Shown here: positions 22,401-31,334 of the stretch, piece by piece
Layout of the letters: each line of letters begins with the position of its first letter
How positions within the stretch are numbered: the first letter of the stretch is position 1
Assembly: GCF_008642295.1 (NCBI RefSeq)
Contig: NZ_CP029190.1
Location: forward strand, 2,576,001-2,640,000
Direction: 5' to 3'
Length of the DNA: 64,000 bases
From: Streptomyces venezuelae
GTDB taxonomy: Bacteria > Actinomycetota > Actinomycetes > Streptomycetales > Streptomycetaceae
Notes under the pieces: model-generated
What the model saw: only the letters and a program-made list of their open reading frames with translations
Databases searched by the model: none
What the model was told of the DNA's origin: nothing
Program-made: the position numbers and the translations under genes

Positions 22401-23770
22401 GAGGCGGCGGTGTCGGCGAAGCCGGCCAGCCGCTCGCGCTCGCCGGGCAGCAGCACATCGACGGAGCCGACCGGACGGGCGGGGTCGGTGAGGAGGTGGC
22501 GCAGCACTTGGAGGAGGCGGGCGCCGATGTTCTCCACGGTGCTGCGGTTGAAAAGATCGGTCGCATACTCCAGGACGCAGCGCATGCTGTCGTCCGCCGG
22601 GTCGACCGCGAAGTTGAACTCCAGGTCGAACTTGGCGGTGTGGGTGGGGACGGCCTCGAGCTCGCCGGTCACCCCGGGCAGGTCCAGGACCAGCCGGTCG
22701 TTGCTCTGCCAGGTGAACATCACCTGGAACAGCGGGTTGTAGGCGGTGGAGCGCTCCGGGTTGAGCACCTCGACCAGGCGCTCGAAGGGGGCGTCCTGGT
22801 TGTCGTACGCGGCGAGGGCCTTGTCCCGGACCCGGTCCAGCACCTCGTCGAAGGAGGGGTTGCCGGTGAGGTCGGTGCGCAGCACCCAGGTGTTGACGAA
22901 GAAGCCGACCAGGTCCAGCAGGTCCTCGTCGACGCGGCCGGCGATGGTGGCGCCGAGCGGGATGTCCTCGCCGGCACCCATGTGGTGCAGCAGGACGGCG
23001 AGCGCCGCCTGCATGACCATGGGGGTGCTCGCGCCGTGTACGGCGGCCAGCCGCTCGGCGGCGGCCACCAGCTCGGCGTCGATCGCGAAGTCGACCATGT
23101 CGCCGCGGTGGCTGATCACGGCGGGGCGGGGCCGGTCCAGCGGCAGCCGCAGCTGCTCGGGGGAACCGGCCAGTTCCTCGCGCCAGTAGGCGAGCTGGGC
23201 GGAGATGACGCTGTCGGGGTCGCTCTCCTCGCCGAGCATCTCGCGCTGCCAGAGGGTGTACTCCCCGTACTGGACGGGGAGTTCCTCCCACTCCGGGGCC
23301 TCGCCGTGGACCCGTGCCGTGTAGGCCTCGGCCAGGTCGCGGGAGAGCGGCAGCATCGACTCGCCGTCCGCGGCGATGTGGTGGATGACGAGGATCAGCA
23401 CGTGCTCGTCCGGTGCGCTGCGCACCAGGCGGGCCCGCACCGGGATGTCGGTGGCGAGGTCGAAGTGGTGGACGACCTCCTCGGAGACCACCGCATCCAC
23501 GGCGTCCGGAGCGGCCACGATCAGTGGAATGTCCAGGTCCAGGCTCTCGGCCGGAAGGACCTGCTGGGCCGGCACACCGCTTTCGTCGACGACGAAAACG
23601 GTGCGCAGGCTTTCGTGCCTCAGGACCACGTCGCGCAATGCGGCAGACAGCGCGCCCTCATCGAGAGTTCCGCTCAAGCGGAGCAGGAACGGAACGTTGT
23701 AGGTCGCCGACGGCCCCTCGAACCGGTCGATGAACCACAGGCGCCGCTGGGCGAAGGACAAGGGGATCAT
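7427..23770 (-). CDS. Four-module nonribosomal peptide synthetase, C-A-T-E / C-A-T / C-A-T-E / C-A-T-TE
   Basis: The protein has 5447 residues (ATG 23770, GAGGAG site). Domains by approximate residue: C1 1-440, A1 460-960, T1 (Ser1011), E1 1065-1500 (HHLVVDG at 1195), C2 1545-1980, A2 1990-2480, T2 (Ser2541), C3 2590-3030, A3 3050-3550, T3 (Ser3609), E3 3665-4090 (HHLVVDG at 3793), C4 4140-4580, A4 4590-5090, T4 (Ser5151), TE 5200-5440 (GYSIGG, Ser5289). All four C domains keep HHxxxDG, and C2 and C4, which follow E domains, have DCL-type sequences. Pocket codes read by eye are A1 DVFSVASYAK, A2 and A3 DVFSVAGYAK, A4 DVCMLGVVCK. I associate the first pattern with piperazate-activating domains; A4 is unassigned. 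The predicted chain is acyl-D-aa1-L-aa2-D-aa3-L-aa4, released or cyclised by TE. C1 accepts the starter from the neighbouring loading protein. Confidence 0.95.
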   Translation of the reverse strand: MIPLSFAQRRLWFIDRFEGPSATYNVPFLLRLSGTLDEGALSAALRDVVLRHESLRTVFVVDESGVPAQQVLPAESLDLDIPLIVAAPDAVDAVVSEEVVHHFDLATDIPVRARLVRSAPDEHVLILVIHHIAADGESMLPLSRDLAEAYTARVHGEAPEWEELPVQYGEYTLWQREMLGEESDPDSVISAQLAYWREELAGSPEQLRLPLDRPRPAVISHRGDMVDFAIDAELVAAAERLAAVHGASTPMVMQAALAVLLHHMGAGEDIPLGATIAGRVDEDLLDLVGFFVNTWVLRTDLTGNPSFDEVLDRVRDKALAAYDNQDAPFERLVEVLNPERSTAYNPLFQVMFTWQSNDRLVLDLPGVTGELEAVPTHTAKFDLEFNFAVDPADDSMRCVLEYATDLFNRSTVENIGARLLQVLRHLLTDPARPVGSVDVLLPGERERLAGFADTAASTPAVTVPELFEQQVAVDPDAVAVVFGEQTLTYRELDERANRLARALADRGVQPETLVGLALPRSADLVVAMLGIMKSGAAYLPIDPRFPSKRLSLVLSQARPVLLLTDLATAGGLPEHDAPCLFLEDLDLAGAEAAAVEVPLRPDNLAYVMYTSGSTGTPKGVAITHHGVVNGVMRLASVVGIGPGSRMLAGTSINFDVSVFEIITALTSGGSVEVVRDVLELGEREGWSGSVISSVPSVFAEVLDQIAGKTSVDTLVFAGEALPASLIARAREAFPGVRVVNSYGQTESFYAGTFTVDGAQEWDANGSVPIGDPLGNMRAHVLGPGLTPVPPGVVGELYVSGVVGRGYHGRAALTAERFVADPFGPAGSRMYRTGDLARWNSEGKLEYAGRGDSQVKIRGLRIEPGEIEAALTAHPGVSQAVVTVHERAGAKQLVGYVVPVGVLGSDPGAAESIGDLHVDLTAGVSTAELRTFVSARLPEYMVPSAFVMLDRLPLAPNGKLDRAALPAPVFKGEVYRGPSNEVEETLAAVFAEVLGVDRVGVDDDFFAIGGDSIRSIQVVSRSRARGVEVSPREVFQCRTVAELAIAAGGRAGATVVLEEFEGGGVGFMPLLPVARYLLELGGGYHRFTMSTVADLPAGIDRDGLAATLAAVWDRHDLLRSRLVDDGMVVTAPGSVDTASLIHRVEWEGAWDESWYERATEELDAATGRLDPGAGVMAQFVWFDAGAGAGRLLISLHHLVVDGVSWRILLPDLAEAWGRIRDGRTPELPAVGTSVRRWTQALIDAAESPERLAELELWKSVVEGPDPLLGSRDIDPETDTISAVDYVWLKVPAAVTGALLADVPAAYRGGVNDGLLSALAIAVSSWRRSRGIDESSLLVKLEGHGREEGVVPGADLSRTVGWFTSMFPVRLDLGTADVEEALAGGAAAGQVIKAVKEQLLRIPDKGLGYGLLRYLNDDTAAVLAEYPTGQIAFNYLGVFNSADMPEELRGLGWTQAPGTNELIAVPDADMPVMSTLEINALVTDSGQLTARFGFPTGVLAREDVEQLAELWQTALEGVVRHAARPEAGGLTPSDVPLVTVRQSELEVWERRYPSLTDVWPLTPLQNGLLFESMLSDATYDAYQMQFAYHLSGPVDAARMRAAGQALLDRYANLRTAFVSDDAGDLVQLVLDEVELPWQHLDMTGKGEEEFQQFLIEDRNTRFDPVTPPLLRITLVTRGPGRSALVFTAHHVLFDGWSVPWLMQDLLRLYGSAGDATALPRVRGFREFLVWLAEQDRDAAARAWSEELDGFDEPTLLVPDKGADSHSDDVGLVEVPLSAELAHGLNATAADLGVTLNTLVQGAWAVLLGQLTGRSDVVFGATVSGRPPAVPDVESMVGLFINTLPVRVPAAPGDTFAELLGALQNRQGALLDHHHYGLTEIYQAAGTNNLFDTIVVFESYPVDHVGLSEANASSGVAITGITPFSGTHYPLTVMADADPNLQLSLQYQRNVLARAAVDTLAERFERVLTQLVATPHMPVGAVDVLAPAEREQILRGAGTSTGTVPVTEDTVPGRFAEQAAATPDAIAVVAGGQSLTYRELDERADRVAAGLAARGVGRESVVAVALPRTADLVVALLGVLKSGAGYVPIDPEYPSRRLEFILGDAAPSLILTEAGAQGVLPPADIPRLFLDEIETAAEGAGATTPVVAPLPDNVAYVMYTSGSTGIPKGVAITHRNVTNALPGLVDALGVEPGARVLAGASINFDVSVFEIFSALTTGGSVELVRDVLALAERTDWSADVISSVPSAFAELLDDLPGRISPQALVFAGEGLPASLVARAREAFPGVRVVNGYGQTESFYATAFSLAAAEEWTGGASAPIGVPLGNVRAYVLGAGLTPVPPGVTGELYVAGASLGRGYRGRAALTAERFVADPFGPAGSRMYRTGDLARWTAEGTLEYVGRGDGQVKIRGVRVEPAEVEAVLITHPEVGQALVVAREGQGKSTSKYLAAYVVPTGTEAPENLRGYTSARLPDHLVPAAFVTLEKFPLLPNGKVDRAALPEPQFTGVAYRAPRNANEEVLCRLFAEVLGVDRIGIDDDFFARNGHSLLATRLVNRIRAALGAEVRVRLVFDAPTVAELSRHLTATGPARPQLRRVETRPERVPLSYAQTRLWFVDRFEGPSSTYNHSFVLRLAGLLNVEALRAAVRDLVARHETLRTLMVEDADGHPYQQVVPAAEVSLDIPLVDVSATGVAEAVAEVLEDPFHMATQIPVRAALVRSGAEEHRLVLVIHHIAVDGESMAPLARDLGAAYAARLDGHAPAWEELPVQYVDYTLWQRELLGEADDPDSLLTAQASYWRQELAGAPQPLPLPVDRPRPPAPSHRGDVVEFGLDPQLSAAVEELARTHGATASMVLQSALSVLLGRLGSGDDITMGSPIANRTDAELAELVGFFVNTWVLRADLSGNPSFEEVLRQVRGKALTAYDNQEAPFERLVEILNPERSTAYHPLFQVMFAWQNITREDFEMRGLQVTWEPSFTDTAKFDLFFNMGDIPGTGVIGYLEYATDLFNRSTIEKLAERFVQVVRQLVTEPARRIATVDVLVPGEQELLDGFSRPAVPAGEATRPVATTVTGLFEAQAQAAPDAVAVVSGEQTLTYRELDERANRLARALADRGVQRESVVGLALSRSADLVVAMLGILKSGAAYLPIDPRFPSGRLGLMLEQAAPELLLLDEEAARVLPEHGVAELFLGKIDLTEGAAAAVPAAPSPDNLAYVMYTSGSTGVPKGVAVTHGNVTSALPGLVAALGLEPGARILAGTSVNFDVSVFEIMTALTTGGSVEVVRDVLELGERESWSGSVISSVPSVFAELLDQIAGKTRVDTLVFAGEALPASLVARAREAFPGVRVVNGYGQTESFYATAFSLAAGEEWDGAAGAPIGTPLENVRAYVLGTGLTPVPPGVPGELYVAGASVGRGYRGRAALTAERFVADPFGPPGSRMYRTGDLARWTAEGTLEYVGRGDAQVKIRGLRIEPGEIEAALTAHPGVEQAAVLVRAGKGDAKQLVGYVVPARTADQDAPAKKNSMDLTAGVSAQELRRFASARLPEYMVPSAFVMLDRLPLAPNGKLDRAALPDPVFKGEVYRGPSNEVEETLAVVFAEVLGVDRVGVDDDFFAIGGDSIRSIQVVSRSRARGVEVSPREVFQCRTVAELALIAAERVGAAVVLEEFEGGGVGFMPLLPVARYLLELGGGFDRFTMSTVADLPAGIDRDGLVATLAAVWDRHDLLRSKLTAGGMIVSAPGSVDVSGLVHRIDWDGAWDEAWLARATEELDAATGRLDPAAGVMAQFVWFDAGTGAGRLLVILHHLVVDGVSWRILLPDLAEAWGQIREGKAPELPAVGTSVRRWTQALIDEAASPKRVAELGLWQSVVDGPDPLLGSRDIDPAVDVVSTVEHVWLKVPGWVTEALLTEVPAAFRGGVNDGLLTGLALAVAQWRRTRGIEESSLLVKLEGHGREEGVVPGADLSRTVGWFTSMFPVRLDIGEADLDEALAGGAAAGRVVKAVKEQLLRIPDKGLGYSLLRYLNEDTAEQLRGHGTGQIAFNYLGRFSTTDMPEELRGLGWTLAPGSSELIAVPDADMPVMSTLEINAAVTDTAEGPQLGVRFGFPAGVLARTEVEQLADLWRTALEGLARHVAQPGAGGLTPSDVPLVTVRQSELEVWERRYPSLSDVWPLTPLQSGLLFESLMADSTYDAYHVQVVYDLSGAVDPDRMRTAGQALLDRYANLRTAFVSDAAGNQVALVLDEVELPWEFTDLRDLDAARRDRALERFLAEDQANRFDPTRAPLLRLSLALTGADTAELVLTSHHALLDGWSLSVLMQELLRLYGSAGDDSVLPRARKYRDFLGWMTEQDAGESARAWETELAGVEEPTLIAPGAGSEVDPERVGQIEIPLSSETARELVRSAADLGITLNTLVQGTWAIVLGSLTGRQDVVFGTTVSGRPPAVAGVESMVGLFINTLPVRAELSPWHTLRQVLTGLQDRQGPLMDHHHIGLTEITRSTGLGTLFDTVVVFESFPMDRDGLADTGVNGGIAITGVSTGNGTHYPLGIAAAADDSLHVVMEYQEDLFEAEAAEGIAARFARVLNQLVSDPDVALGAVDMVPPTERERLLAGFNATAAATADGTVPDLFERQAAATPDAVAVLFEEERLTYRELDERANRLAHALVAQGVGPETVVAVATRRSPDLVVALLGVSKAGGAYLPVDHTYPAERIAYMVEDSGARLAVVDAVAAEVMAGHGLPTLRVDEAARDEAGSGGALAPVQRFQTLDSAAYVIYTSGSTGRPKGTVVTHRGIASLVAAHTEKMAVTAGSRMLQLVSPSFDVSICEMFTVLLSGAALVVADKEQLAPGLPLADTVDRHQVTHMMLPPAMLAALPTDALTSVVSLLVGGESPAPELVAAWAPGRRMMNVYGPTETTVCATMGAPMTPDGTVFPIGTPIHNTRVYVLDAALQPVPVGVAGELYIAGPGVARGYLGKPTVTAERFVASPFGRPGERMYRTGDVVSWNEAGELVFRGRADDQVKIRGFRIELGEIEAALASHPAVDRAVVVVDAQRGDKRLVGYVVPAGGESETSETSGDLLAEVRGLLRDRLPEHMVPAALVAIEEVPLTLSGKLDKRALPAPDYAGESAGRAPRTPREEILCGLFAEVLGLESVTIDDSFFVRGGHSLLASRLITRIRIVLGVNLPLRAVFDSPTVAELVGYLEAEGSSGGAGDPFGAVLSIKGGANSLTNDRTLWFIHPGGGICWPYLGFAGRLPQYTTINGIQAKGFDGRTKLPESIDEMILDYVGEILEIQPEGPFHLAGYSIGGTFAQAIAAELQQRGHEVALLAMLDSVPSTYLVTQASPTAGALREYFQEQLTGLAGSEDHESFLDNAVRVILNHTSLTPGFNSPVFHGDALFFNAVPNPDARFGDLWKPFITGTVKQYDIETTHHEMVLPEPAAEMCRIVGREVSAKQSDGNGVQV
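11284..13130 (-). repeat. Module-scale internal repeat in the NRPS gene, copy 2 (T3-E3-C4 start)
   Basis: This segment closely repeats 19084-20930 at an offset of about 7.8 kb. Both begin with the same run around the start of the DCL condensation domain (GAGCGGCCATACGTCGG) and extend through the E domain and carrier domain into the end of the A domain (CTTGCCGTTGGGGGCCAGCGG). It points to segmental duplication or gene conversion between modules 1 and 3. Confidence 0.7.
19084..20930 (-). repeat. Module-scale internal repeat in the NRPS gene, copy 1 (T1-E1-C2 start)
   Basis: This is the partner of 11284-13130. Protein similarity across the copies is very high; for example both E domains share the run [19 protein letters not shown]. 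It is the duplicated unit carrying the carrier and epimerisation domains of module 1. Confidence 0.7.
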
Positions 23771-23853
23771 TTAGCGTCTACTCCTCGATCAGTCGTCCTG
23801 CGCAGACGTGGCAATGTGGCAGCAGGACACCACTAAAGACGGCTGAGGGTCAG

Positions 23854-26800
23854 TCAGTTCGTCGTGTGCCGTTCGATGGTCGCGGCCATTCCCGCCACGG
23901 TCGGCAGCTCGTACAGCTCTTGGGTCGAAACCCGGAATCCGAGCTTGTTGTCCACGAGCGCCAGCAGGCGCGTGGCCCGCAGTGAATTCCCGCCGAGTTC
24001 GAAGAAGGAATCGTCCCTGCCGACTTCCGGGCGGTTGAGGGCGTCGGACCAGATCAGAGCGAGGTTGCGCTCCAACTCGGTGGCGGGCTCGGTGTAGTTG
24101 CGGCTCGGCTTGTCCGGTGCGACGTCGTGCAGCAGCTGGGCGGTGTCCACCGCGCCGTAGGCGTCCCGGGGGATGCGGGGTACTGCGACGACCCGTACCG
24201 GCACGGCCAAGCTTCCCACATTTTCCGCGATTGCGGCACGTACGGAAGCCTGTTCCGGAGCATCCGAAATGAAGGCGATGACAATTTCGCTCACCCGCAG
24301 TTTCTGCGGTACGAGTTCCTCGACGATGGCCGGGTTCTTCAGGTCGAGCCCGACCACCAGGTAGTGGTGATCGCCTGCCGTTCCGTTGAGGAACAGCCGC
24401 AGACCGGTCTCCGGGTCGATGGAACGGAATCCGCGGTGTTCGGCGGCTGCGGCGGACTGCGACCTGTTCATTCCGACGCCGGTCCACATGCTCCACGCCA
24501 GGCAGTGCACGGTGCGCCCGCGCTCGTGGCGCCAGTGGTCGGCGAATCCGGTGAGGAAGCTGTTTGCGGCGGAATAGGCGCCGAACGAATGGCCGCCGAA
24601 TTCGCCGTTGACGGAGCCGAAGAGCACCAGGGAGGCGTCCGGGCGGGATTCCAGCGCCTTGGCGATGGCCAGGGTGCCGGCGACCTTGGCGCCGTAGTGC
24701 AGGTCGAAGGTCTCGCGGGTCTCCTTCGCGAGGGTGTGCTTCTCCAGCTCGGACCACTGTCCGGTCGGGTCGGCGGCGGCGAGGTGCAGCACCCCGTCGA
24801 GGGGGCGGCCCCAGCGGGCCTCGGCCGCGGCGATGGCGGCCTCCAGCGCGGCCTCGTCGGCGACGTCGAGCTGCTCGTACGCGACCTGCCCGAAGGCGGA
24901 CAGTTCGGCGAGCCGGGCGGCCTTGTCGCCCTCGGCGGCCGAGCGGCCCACCAGGAGCAGGCGGATCCCGAAGGCGGCCAGGAGGTAGCCGGCGATGTCG
25001 TGGGCGATACCGCCGAGACCGCCGGTGACCAGGTACAGCCCGCCCGGGGTCACGGGCTGCCGGGCGGCACCCGTGCCGGTGACCGCGGCCTCGTCCTCGG
25101 CGACGGGGACGAGCTTCGGCTGCCAGCGCTTGCCGTCGCGGGAGGCGATCACCCCGGTACGGGTCCGGTCGGCGAGCTCGGCGCGCACGGCGGCGGGCCA
25201 GTCGATCGGGCAGGGGGTGAGGTCGAGCTGCCGGACGGGCAGCGGGGCGGCCTCGGCGATCGCGGTCCGGACGAGTCCGGGCAGGTGGACGGCGCCCAGG
25301 TCGAGGGTGTCGCCCTGCTGGACGTAGAGGGCGCCCTGGCTGACGACGAGCAGCAGCGGGCGGCCGAACTCGCCGTCGGCGAGCACCGAGACCAGGGCGG
25401 TGAACTCCTCGGTGGCGGTGGCCAGCCGGGCGGCGGAGCCGCCGGTGCGGCCCAGCATCGGCAGGGCGAGGACCACGGTGGAGAGCTCGCCGTGGCGGGC
25501 GGTGGCCTCGCTGAGCAGGCGCCGCAGTTCGGTGCGGTCGGTGGTCCGCAGCCGGTAGCGGTCCGGGCCGTCCTCGGTGTACTGCACGCCGCGGCGGACG
25601 CTGACCACCGTGCCCTGGAGGTCGAGCCACTTCAGGTCCTGGTCGGCGGCGATCGCGATGGTCACCCCGGGAGCGGCGGCTTCGGCGGCGGGGGCCGCGG
25701 CGGGCTCGGGGAGCTGCACCCACTGGCGGCCGAAGAGCCAGGTGTCCTCGCCCTCGTCCTCGTCCACGGCCTCCGGGCCGGGGCCGGCCGTGCGGTCGGC
25801 GAAGGCGCCCGCCCGCAGGGCGGTGACCAGGGCGGCCCGCTGGACCTTGCCGCTGCCGGTCTTGGGGAACTCCTCCTCGGTGACCGGGACGATCAGGTCG
25901 GGCGAGACGCCGGCCTCGCGCACCAGGACGGCGCGCACCTGCTCGGAGGTCCGGGCCAGGGCGTCCGCGTCCCAGTCCGCCGGGACGAAGAAAACGGCCA
26001 GGTCGTCGGAGCCGGCGCCGGGCTCGCGGACGCCGACGGCCGCGGAGAAGGTGACCCGCACCCCGTCCACCCGCTCGACGACGCTCTCCAGCTCGTGCGC
26101 CATGTAGTTGATGCCGCGGACGATGATCTGGTCCTTCTTGCGGCCCGCGATGACGACCTCGCCGTCCCGGACGAACGCCAGGTCGCCGGTGTGGAACCAG
26201 CCCTCGGCGTCGTAGGCCTCGGCGTTGGCCTCGTCGTTGGCGAAGTAGCCGCGCATGATCGTGGGCCCGGTGATGACGAGCTCGCCCATCCGGCCCTCGG
26301 GCAGGACCGCGCCCTTGTCGTCGACCACGCGGATCCGCACACCGGGGATCGGCCGACCGACCCGGGACAGGACGACCGCGTCCTCGTGTCCGGGGTCGAG
26401 GTGGCGGATGGTGCCGCTGAGCGAGGCGGGGTCGATGGCGACCGTGCCGGCGGCGCGGTCCTCGCGGCTCTGCCGGGTGTAGGTGACGCCGGAGCAGGTC
26501 TCGGACATGCCCCAGCAGGGCACCATCGCGTCGGCGGGCAGCCCGTGCGGGGCCAGCAGCTCCAGGAAGCGGTGGCTGGTGGCGGCGACGACCGGCTCGC
26601 CGGCATTGGCGATCTCGCGGAGGCTGGAGAGGTCCCAGGACCCGGCGGCGATCTCCTCGGCGCGCTCGTTGACCAGCGCGAAGGCGAAGTTCGGGGCCCA
26701 GACGTTGGTGGCCCGGTAGCGCTCGATCCAGTCGAGCCACTGGATCGGGTCGGCGAGGAAGTGGTGAATCTTCGCGTTGACGTGCATGCACTGGAGGAAC

Positions 26801-27753
26801 ACGTCGCGGACGTTGTAGTAGGCGACCGTGACGTGGTCGAAGGGCATCCAGATGAGGCTGACGTCGTCGGCGGTCAGGCCGCAGTGCTGGATGACGGCGA
26901 GCTCGCGGGCGACCACGCTGGCGTGGGTGTGCTGGACGCACTTGGGGACACCGGTGCTGCCCGAGGTGAGCAGGTTGAGCACCGGGGATCCGGCGGTGGC
27001 CGGGAACCAGTCGCGGTCGGGCTCGTGGGCGGCGAGCTCCTCGACGGTCAGGATGCGGACGTCCGGCTCGCCCCACAGCTCGCGTACGCCGGCCAGCTCG
27101 CCCGCGGTGGCCGAGTCGGTGACCAGCACCGGGCGGCCGAGCAGGTTCCAGGCGCCCCGCAGCTTGCGGTTGACCTCGTTCGCGGAGGTGTAGGAGGTGG
27201 CCACGGCGACCGGGGTCGGCACGAAGCCGCCGAGCACACAGGCCCAGAACGCGGTCAGGTAGCCGCGGTTGTCGTCGAAGACGAAGAGCGCGGCGTCGCC
27301 CGGCTGCAGGCCCGCGGCACGGAAGCCGGCGAGCACCCGCTCGGCCGCGGCGAGCAGCTCGGCGTACGTCTGGAAGACGTCCTCCTCGCCGGCCCGGAGG
27401 TAGACGGTGCCCTTGTCCGGGGCCTGCTCGGCCGCCGCGCGCAGGGCCTCCTGCAGGGTGGCCGGCGTACCGGGGCGCACGATGAGGTCCCCGCCGTAGA
27501 GGTCGGAGGCCGGGCCGGCCGGCTCGTCCGCCGCGGGCGCCACGGGCACCTCGGCGGCAGCGGGGGCGGCGGGGGCCGCGGGGGCGGCGGGGGTTGTCGG
27601 AGCCGCGGCCTCCGTCGCCGGCTGTGCCGCCGCCGGGTCGGCGGCCCGCACCTTGCGGGCGACGGCGACCGCGTCGAAGACTCCGGGAACTTCCTTGGCC
27701 GCGACCGTGATGGCGTCGAGTGCGCCGTCGCCGAGCAGGTCGGGGGCGGTCAT
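23854..27753 (-). CDS. Loading protein: acyl-AMP ligase / ketoreductase / carrier domain
   Basis: The protein has 1299 residues (ATG 27753, GGGAGG site). A short N-terminal segment and an Ala/Pro-rich linker (to about residue 95) precede an adenylate-forming domain (about 110-650; [32 protein letters not shown]) that looks more like fatty-acyl or aryl acid ligases than amino-acid A domains. A full ketoreductase follows: a structural half about 660-880, then the nucleotide site TGGLGGIA near 905 and the catalytic Ser and Tyr-x-x-x-Asn (FGSVNG, AYSAAN). It ends in a carrier domain with Ser1257 (ELGGNSLRA). I infer that it activates a carboxylic acid, reduces a keto group on the carrier-bound unit, and hands the starter to C1 of the NRPS. 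The gene overlaps the thioesterase gene upstream by ATGA. The substrate is unknown; an alpha-keto acid reduced to a hydroxy acid fits the architecture. Confidence 0.85.
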   Translation of the reverse strand: MTAPDLLGDGALDAITVAAKEVPGVFDAVAVARKVRAADPAAAQPATEAAAPTTPAAPAAPAAPAAAEVPVAPAADEPAGPASDLYGGDLIVRPGTPATLQEALRAAAEQAPDKGTVYLRAGEEDVFQTYAELLAAAERVLAGFRAAGLQPGDAALFVFDDNRGYLTAFWACVLGGFVPTPVAVATSYTSANEVNRKLRGAWNLLGRPVLVTDSATAGELAGVRELWGEPDVRILTVEELAAHEPDRDWFPATAGSPVLNLLTSGSTGVPKCVQHTHASVVARELAVIQHCGLTADDVSLIWMPFDHVTVAYYNVRDVFLQCMHVNAKIHHFLADPIQWLDWIERYRATNVWAPNFAFALVNERAEEIAAGSWDLSSLREIANAGEPVVAATSHRFLELLAPHGLPADAMVPCWGMSETCSGVTYTRQSREDRAAGTVAIDPASLSGTIRHLDPGHEDAVVLSRVGRPIPGVRIRVVDDKGAVLPEGRMGELVITGPTIMRGYFANDEANAEAYDAEGWFHTGDLAFVRDGEVVIAGRKKDQIIVRGINYMAHELESVVERVDGVRVTFSAAVGVREPGAGSDDLAVFFVPADWDADALARTSEQVRAVLVREAGVSPDLIVPVTEEEFPKTGSGKVQRAALVTALRAGAFADRTAGPGPEAVDEDEGEDTWLFGRQWVQLPEPAAAPAAEAAAPGVTIAIAADQDLKWLDLQGTVVSVRRGVQYTEDGPDRYRLRTTDRTELRRLLSEATARHGELSTVVLALPMLGRTGGSAARLATATEEFTALVSVLADGEFGRPLLLVVSQGALYVQQGDTLDLGAVHLPGLVRTAIAEAAPLPVRQLDLTPCPIDWPAAVRAELADRTRTGVIASRDGKRWQPKLVPVAEDEAAVTGTGAARQPVTPGGLYLVTGGLGGIAHDIAGYLLAAFGIRLLLVGRSAAEGDKAARLAELSAFGQVAYEQLDVADEAALEAAIAAAEARWGRPLDGVLHLAAADPTGQWSELEKHTLAKETRETFDLHYGAKVAGTLAIAKALESRPDASLVLFGSVNGEFGGHSFGAYSAANSFLTGFADHWRHERGRTVHCLAWSMWTGVGMNRSQSAAAAEHRGFRSIDPETGLRLFLNGTAGDHHYLVVGLDLKNPAIVEELVPQKLRVSEIVIAFISDAPEQASVRAAIAENVGSLAVPVRVVAVPRIPRDAYGAVDTAQLLHDVAPDKPSRNYTEPATELERNLALIWSDALNRPEVGRDDSFFELGGNSLRATRLLALVDNKLGFRVSTQELYELPTVAGMAATIERHTTN

Positions 27754-28535
27754 GCGGTCCTCCCGGAGGTTGCGGGGTTCAGAATCCTGCGGCTGATGAC
27801 CGAGACCACCTCGGAGGGCTCTTCCAGGAAGTAGAAGTGGCCGCCGGGGTAGAGCTCCGTCTCGAAGGGGGCTGTGGTGAAGTCCCGCCAGCGCTCGACG
27901 TGTTCCAGGGGCGCGCGCGGGTCGGACTTGCCGGTGAGCGCGGTGATCGGGATGTCCAGCGGGGTGTCGGAGGCCGACTCGTGCCGCTCCCAGAGGGCGA
28001 AGTCCGCGCGGAGGGTGAAGAGGAGGGACTCCATGACGTCCTCGTCCTCGGCGATCTCGGGGTCGAGCCCGCCGAGCGCGACGATCTCGGCCGCGAGGTC
28101 CTCGTCGGAGAGGTCGTGCAGCTGCCGCAGGCCGCTCTCCCCCGGTGCCGGCTGCGCGGAGAGGAACAGCTGCTCCGGTCCCCGGCTGCCGCGCGCCCGC
28201 AGGGCCTTGGTGAGCTCATAGGCGAGCGAGGCGCCACCGGAGTGCCCGAAGAAGGAGAACGGGCCGTCGAACACCGGGCGCAGCGCCTGGCCGAGCACCG
28301 CAACGAGCGGAGCGACCTCGGTGAAGGGGTCCTCGGCGATACGGTTCTGCCGGCCGGGCAGCTGAACGGCAACCAGCTCGATCTCCGGCGGGAGCAGCCC
28401 GACCCACTCGGCATAGGCAGCCGCACCGGCGCCCGCATGCGGGAAACAGATCAGCCGATGGGTCGGTTCCGGGCGCTTTGCACGCCAGATGTAGGGGGTT
28501 TCGGGGACCAGTTCCTGGCTTTCCAACGGCAGCAT
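27750..28535 (-). CDS. Type II thioesterase (first of two)
   Basis: The protein has 261 residues, an alpha/beta hydrolase of the NRPS/PKS editing type. Landmarks are CFPHAGAGAAAY near the N-terminus, the nucleophile elbow GHSGGASLA, an Asp-containing TGKSDPRAP and the catalytic His in PGGHFYFLEE. These enzymes clear misprimed carrier domains. It is the first gene of the leftward NRPS operon and is coupled to the loading-protein gene by a four-base overlap. The operon promoter should lie in the 398-bp region shared with the SARP gene. Confidence 0.92.
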   Translation of the reverse strand: MLPLESQELVPETPYIWRAKRPEPTHRLICFPHAGAGAAAYAEWVGLLPPEIELVAVQLPGRQNRIAEDPFTEVAPLVAVLGQALRPVFDGPFSFFGHSGGASLAYELTKALRARGSRGPEQLFLSAQPAPGESGLRQLHDLSDEDLAAEIVALGGLDPEIAEDEDVMESLLFTLRADFALWERHESASDTPLDIPITALTGKSDPRAPLEHVERWRDFTTAPFETELYPGGHFYFLEEPSEVVSVISRRILNPATSGRTA

Positions 28536-28933
28536 GTGCTGGCTACTCCTCGCTCCGGCGAAGGTTTCTGTACGGGAAGACGGCGGTTCGGCACACCGGC
28601 GCGGGTCTCACCACGGCGCACGGGCGTCATCGAATTCCGTGATCTGATGGATCGACAGCAAGGCTGTCCGAATGAACCTTACGCTCCCCCCTGGCGCGAA
28701 GTCGTCGTGCACGTCCGGTAATCGGCTCCCTCACGACGCCCAACACCCTCATGTGTCCGCGCCATCCGAGTCAAGCGATATCGGCTCCGCCCGCACGGCC
28801 CGGTACTCGGCGTCCCGTCGACAGGACAGTTCCGGACAGACGCCGCCGGGAGGTCCCGGACCGCCGCGTGGACACCGGCGGATTCCCGGGCTTATCTCAT
28901 GGGAAGTCAATGCGGATCTGCGAGGGTATTTCG
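28536..28933. promoter_or_regulatory. Divergent promoter region between the NRPS operon and the SARP gene
   Basis: This 398-bp stretch has no credible gene. It separates two divergent transcription units. A near-palindrome at 28812-28827 (GTCCCGTC/GACAGGAC, one mismatch) matches the core of the perfect palindrome at 31441-31462 in the halogenase/S9 peptidase promoter region. A smaller repeat, GACAG-5 nt-CTGTC, lies at 28654-28668. I could not assign -10/-35 elements with confidence. Confidence 0.5.
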
Positions 28934-29695
28934 ATGGAGTACGGGATTCTGGGACCCGTGGAAGTGCGGGACGGCGGCGTCGACATTCCGCTGGACGGGC
29001 CCAAGCAGCGAACGGTTCTGGCGGCCCTGCTCATCGCCGAGGGCTCTTTCCTGCCCGATTCGGAACTGAGCCGCTTTCTGTGGGGGGAACGCCCGCCCCG
29101 GACGCTCCACGCGCAGATCTACACCTATGTCTCCCGGATTCGCCGGACCCTCGGTCCGCGGGCGGTCATCAGCCGCCGTCCGAACGGATATCTGATGGAG
29201 ATCGGCGCCGCCTCTTTCGATCTCGTGGAGTTCCGGAAACTGGCCACGCGCGGCCAGCTGGAACTGATCGCCGGGCGCTACCCGGAGGCCGCCGGACTGC
29301 TGCGCGCCGCGCTGGCGCTGTGGCGCGGGCCGGTCCTGGCCAATGTCTCGGAGCAGCTGGCCGCCACCGAGGGCCCGCCGATCGAGGAGGCCCGGATCTC
29401 CGCGCTGGCGAGCCGGATCGAGGCGGACCTCGCGGTCGGGATGCACCTCCAGGTGCTGCCGGAGCTGACCCGGCTGATCGACCGGCACCCTCTGCATGAA
29501 CGTTTCCGCGCCCAGCTGATGACCGCGCTCTACCGGTGCGACCGGCAGGCCGAGGCCCTGGCGCTCTACGACAGCAGCAGACGGCGGCTCGCCACGGATC
29601 TCGGCCTCGAGCCGGGGCCGCTGCTGCGCGAGGTGCACCAGGCCATCCTCAGCGCCGACCCCGCCCTGCACCGCCCGGCGGCCCTGCGGCACTGA
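28934..29695 (+). CDS. SARP family pathway activator
   Basis: The protein has 253 residues from ATG 28934 (GAGGG site). It is a short SARP: an OmpR-like winged-helix DNA-binding domain (MEYGILGPVEVRDGG... KQRTVLAALL) followed by the bacterial transcriptional activator domain (about 95-240, GRYPEAAGLLRAALALWRGP and SSRRRLATDLGLEPGPLL). There is no NB-ARC or TPR part. Such proteins bind direct repeats near the promoters of their clusters. It is divergent from the NRPS operon and convergent with the halogenase gene, so it is the best candidate for the pathway-specific activator. Confidence 0.92.
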   Translation: MEYGILGPVEVRDGGVDIPLDGPKQRTVLAALLIAEGSFLPDSELSRFLWGERPPRTLHAQIYTYVSRIRRTLGPRAVISRRPNGYLMEIGAASFDLVEFRKLATRGQLELIAGRYPEAAGLLRAALALWRGPVLANVSEQLAATEGPPIEEARISALASRIEADLAVGMHLQVLPELTRLIDRHPLHERFRAQLMTALYRCDRQAEALALYDSSRRRLATDLGLEPGPLLREVHQAILSADPALHRPAALRH

Positions 29696-29696
29696 G

Positions 29697-29733
29697 CCTC
29701 CGCCCCCTCCCGGGGGGGGTGAGGGGGCGGAGG
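29697..29733. terminator. Bidirectional terminator between the SARP and halogenase genes
   Basis: A perfect 13-bp stem (CCTCCGCCCCCTC/GAGGGGGCGGAGG) with an 11-nt loop begins two bases after the SARP stop and ends eight bases before the stop of the convergent halogenase gene. Confidence 0.7.
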
Positions 29734-29741
29734 GGGAGCGC

Positions 29742-31334
29742 TCAGGCCGGAACGCCCAGCTGGGCGAAGTACTCGTACTGGCTCGGCAGCGTGTCGACCA
29801 GCGCCCGGGCGGTGTCCCGGACCTCGGCGAACTGCCGGCGGGCCGCCTCGTCGTCGGCCAGGGACACGGCCGGCGAGGGCCGCAGCGGCATGGCCCCGGT
29901 GCCCAGCAGGATGCAGGCGTACGAGTCCGGGGTCAGCCCGGGCCCGGCCGCGGGCCCGCCGGCCGCGCCCGCGCCCCCGCCCGTGTCCGTACCCCCGCCC
30001 GCGCCCCCGGCCGCGTCCGGCATCCGCACCCGCCACCGCTCGATGCGCTCGGCGAGCGCCCGCGGCAGGGTCTGGGTCTTGGTGTCCCGCCAGTACTGCG
30101 AGTCCTCCCGCGCGGCCCCCTGGTAGTGCAGGGCCAGGAAGTCCCGGGCATCGTCCATCACCCGGGCCACCGAGGCGTTGAAGGCCGCGGCCCCCTCGGA
30201 CGGCCCGCCGGCACCGGGGAAGTTCCGCACCAGCTCGGCGACCGCGTGGTGCACGAAGGAGGCCTCGGAACAGGCCAGCGGCTCGACGAAGCCGGCCGAG
30301 GCACCGACCGCCACGCAGTTGTTCTTCCACGCCTGCCGGCTGCGGCCGACCCGCAGGGTGCCGTGGGCGGCCTCCACCCCGGCCGCCTCCGGGCCGACCG
30401 CGGCGCGCAGGGTGCGCTCGGCCTCCTCGGGGCTGCAGTAGTCCCGGGCGTAGACGTAGCCCACACCCAGCCGGCTGACCAGCGGAATCGTCCAGATCCA
30501 GCCCGCGCTCCGGGCCGTGGCCGTGGTGTACGGGGCGATCCCGCGGGCCCGCATGTCGGCAGGCACACGGAGTGCGACCACGCTGTCGTTGGGCAGTGCG
30601 CCCTGGTAGGAGACGAAGGGGACGCGCAGCGCCCGGTTGATCAGCAGGCCCTGGAAGCCGGTGCAGTCCACGAACAGGTCGCCGTGGACCTCGCCGTGCT
30701 CCCGGGTGACCAGATGGCCGATCCAGCCGCGCTCGTCCAGCCGTACATCGGTGACCTCACCGGCCAGGTGCCGCACCCCGCGGCCCAGGGCGTGGCCGCG
30801 CAGGTACTCGGCGAGCAGGGCCGCGTCCAGGTGGTAGGCGTACGGGAGCTGCCCGCCGACGGCCTCGCCCCGCAGGCCCGGGGGCGGGGAGCCGTCGAGG
30901 TGCCGGGGGCTGCGGCCCGCGTCGCACAGCGAGGCCACCACAAAGCAGTCCCGGTCGAAGCGCCCGCTCGGCCCGTTGTGCAGCCACCATTCGGTCAGCG
31001 GGAATCCGCCTGCGGACCGGGTCTGCTCGAACGGGTGGTAGAAGTGCTGCCCCGGACGGTTCCAGTCCTGGACACGGACCGCGAGTTTGTACGCGGCATT
31101 ACAGGCCGGCATCCACTCCTCTTCGGCCAGGCCCAGGAAATCGAAGAACCTCCCGATATCGCTGAAGGTCGTCTCTTCACCGGACAGCGGGCCCGCCGCG
31201 CCGGCCTCGGATCCCGATTCGATCAGGGTGACGGAAATCCGGTCGGAGAAGGCGGCTTTGAGATAGGCAGCGGTCATCCAGCCTGCGACTCCACCGCCCA
31301 CGATCACGACATTTTCGGGGTTCCGCGTACCCAC
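29742..31334 (-). CDS. Flavin-dependent halogenase homologue with altered active site
   Basis: The protein has 530 residues from a GTG start at 31334 (GAGGTG site). It has the FAD site VIVGGGVAGWMTA, the halogenase motif WxWxIP (GWIWTIPL) and the catalytic-Lys block AYKLAVRVQDW (Lys83), all as in the PrnA/RebH class. In those enzymes a GFVEPLESTG-type block carries the catalytic Glu and the chloride-binding Thr-Gly. Here it reads GFVEPLACSEA: the Glu position is Ala354, Thr-Gly has become Ser-Glu, and a Glu appears three residues later (357). It may be an active variant, use another substrate, or catalyse a different flavin reaction. A flavin reductase gene at 38620 could supply reduced flavin. 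A Gly/Ala-rich insertion lies near residues 445-465. Confidence 0.88.
   Translation of the reverse strand: MGTRNPENVVIVGGGVAGWMTAAYLKAAFSDRISVTLIESGSEAGAAGPLSGEETTFSDIGRFFDFLGLAEEEWMPACNAAYKLAVRVQDWNRPGQHFYHPFEQTRSAGGFPLTEWWLHNGPSGRFDRDCFVVASLCDAGRSPRHLDGSPPPGLRGEAVGGQLPYAYHLDAALLAEYLRGHALGRGVRHLAGEVTDVRLDERGWIGHLVTREHGEVHGDLFVDCTGFQGLLINRALRVPFVSYQGALPNDSVVALRVPADMRARGIAPYTTATARSAGWIWTIPLVSRLGVGYVYARDYCSPEEAERTLRAAVGPEAAGVEAAHGTLRVGRSRQAWKNNCVAVGASAGFVEPLACSEASFVHHAVAELVRNFPGAGGPSEGAAAFNASVARVMDDARDFLALHYQGAAREDSQYWRDTKTQTLPRALAERIERWRVRMPDAAGGAGGGTDTGGGAGAAGGPAAGPGLTPDSYACILLGTGAMPLRPSPAVSLADDEAARRQFAEVRDTARALVDTLPSQYEYFAQLGVPA

Noticed and set aside
8999..23836. A 4945-codon open frame antisense to the NRPS gene
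   Set aside because: It is a mirror of the GC-rich NRPS coding strand, lacks any recognisable domain and has Gly/Val/Asp-repetitive composition.
24127..27834. A 1235-codon open frame antisense to the loading-protein gene
   Set aside because: Shadow of the ligase/ketoreductase/carrier gene on the other strand, with no domain content.
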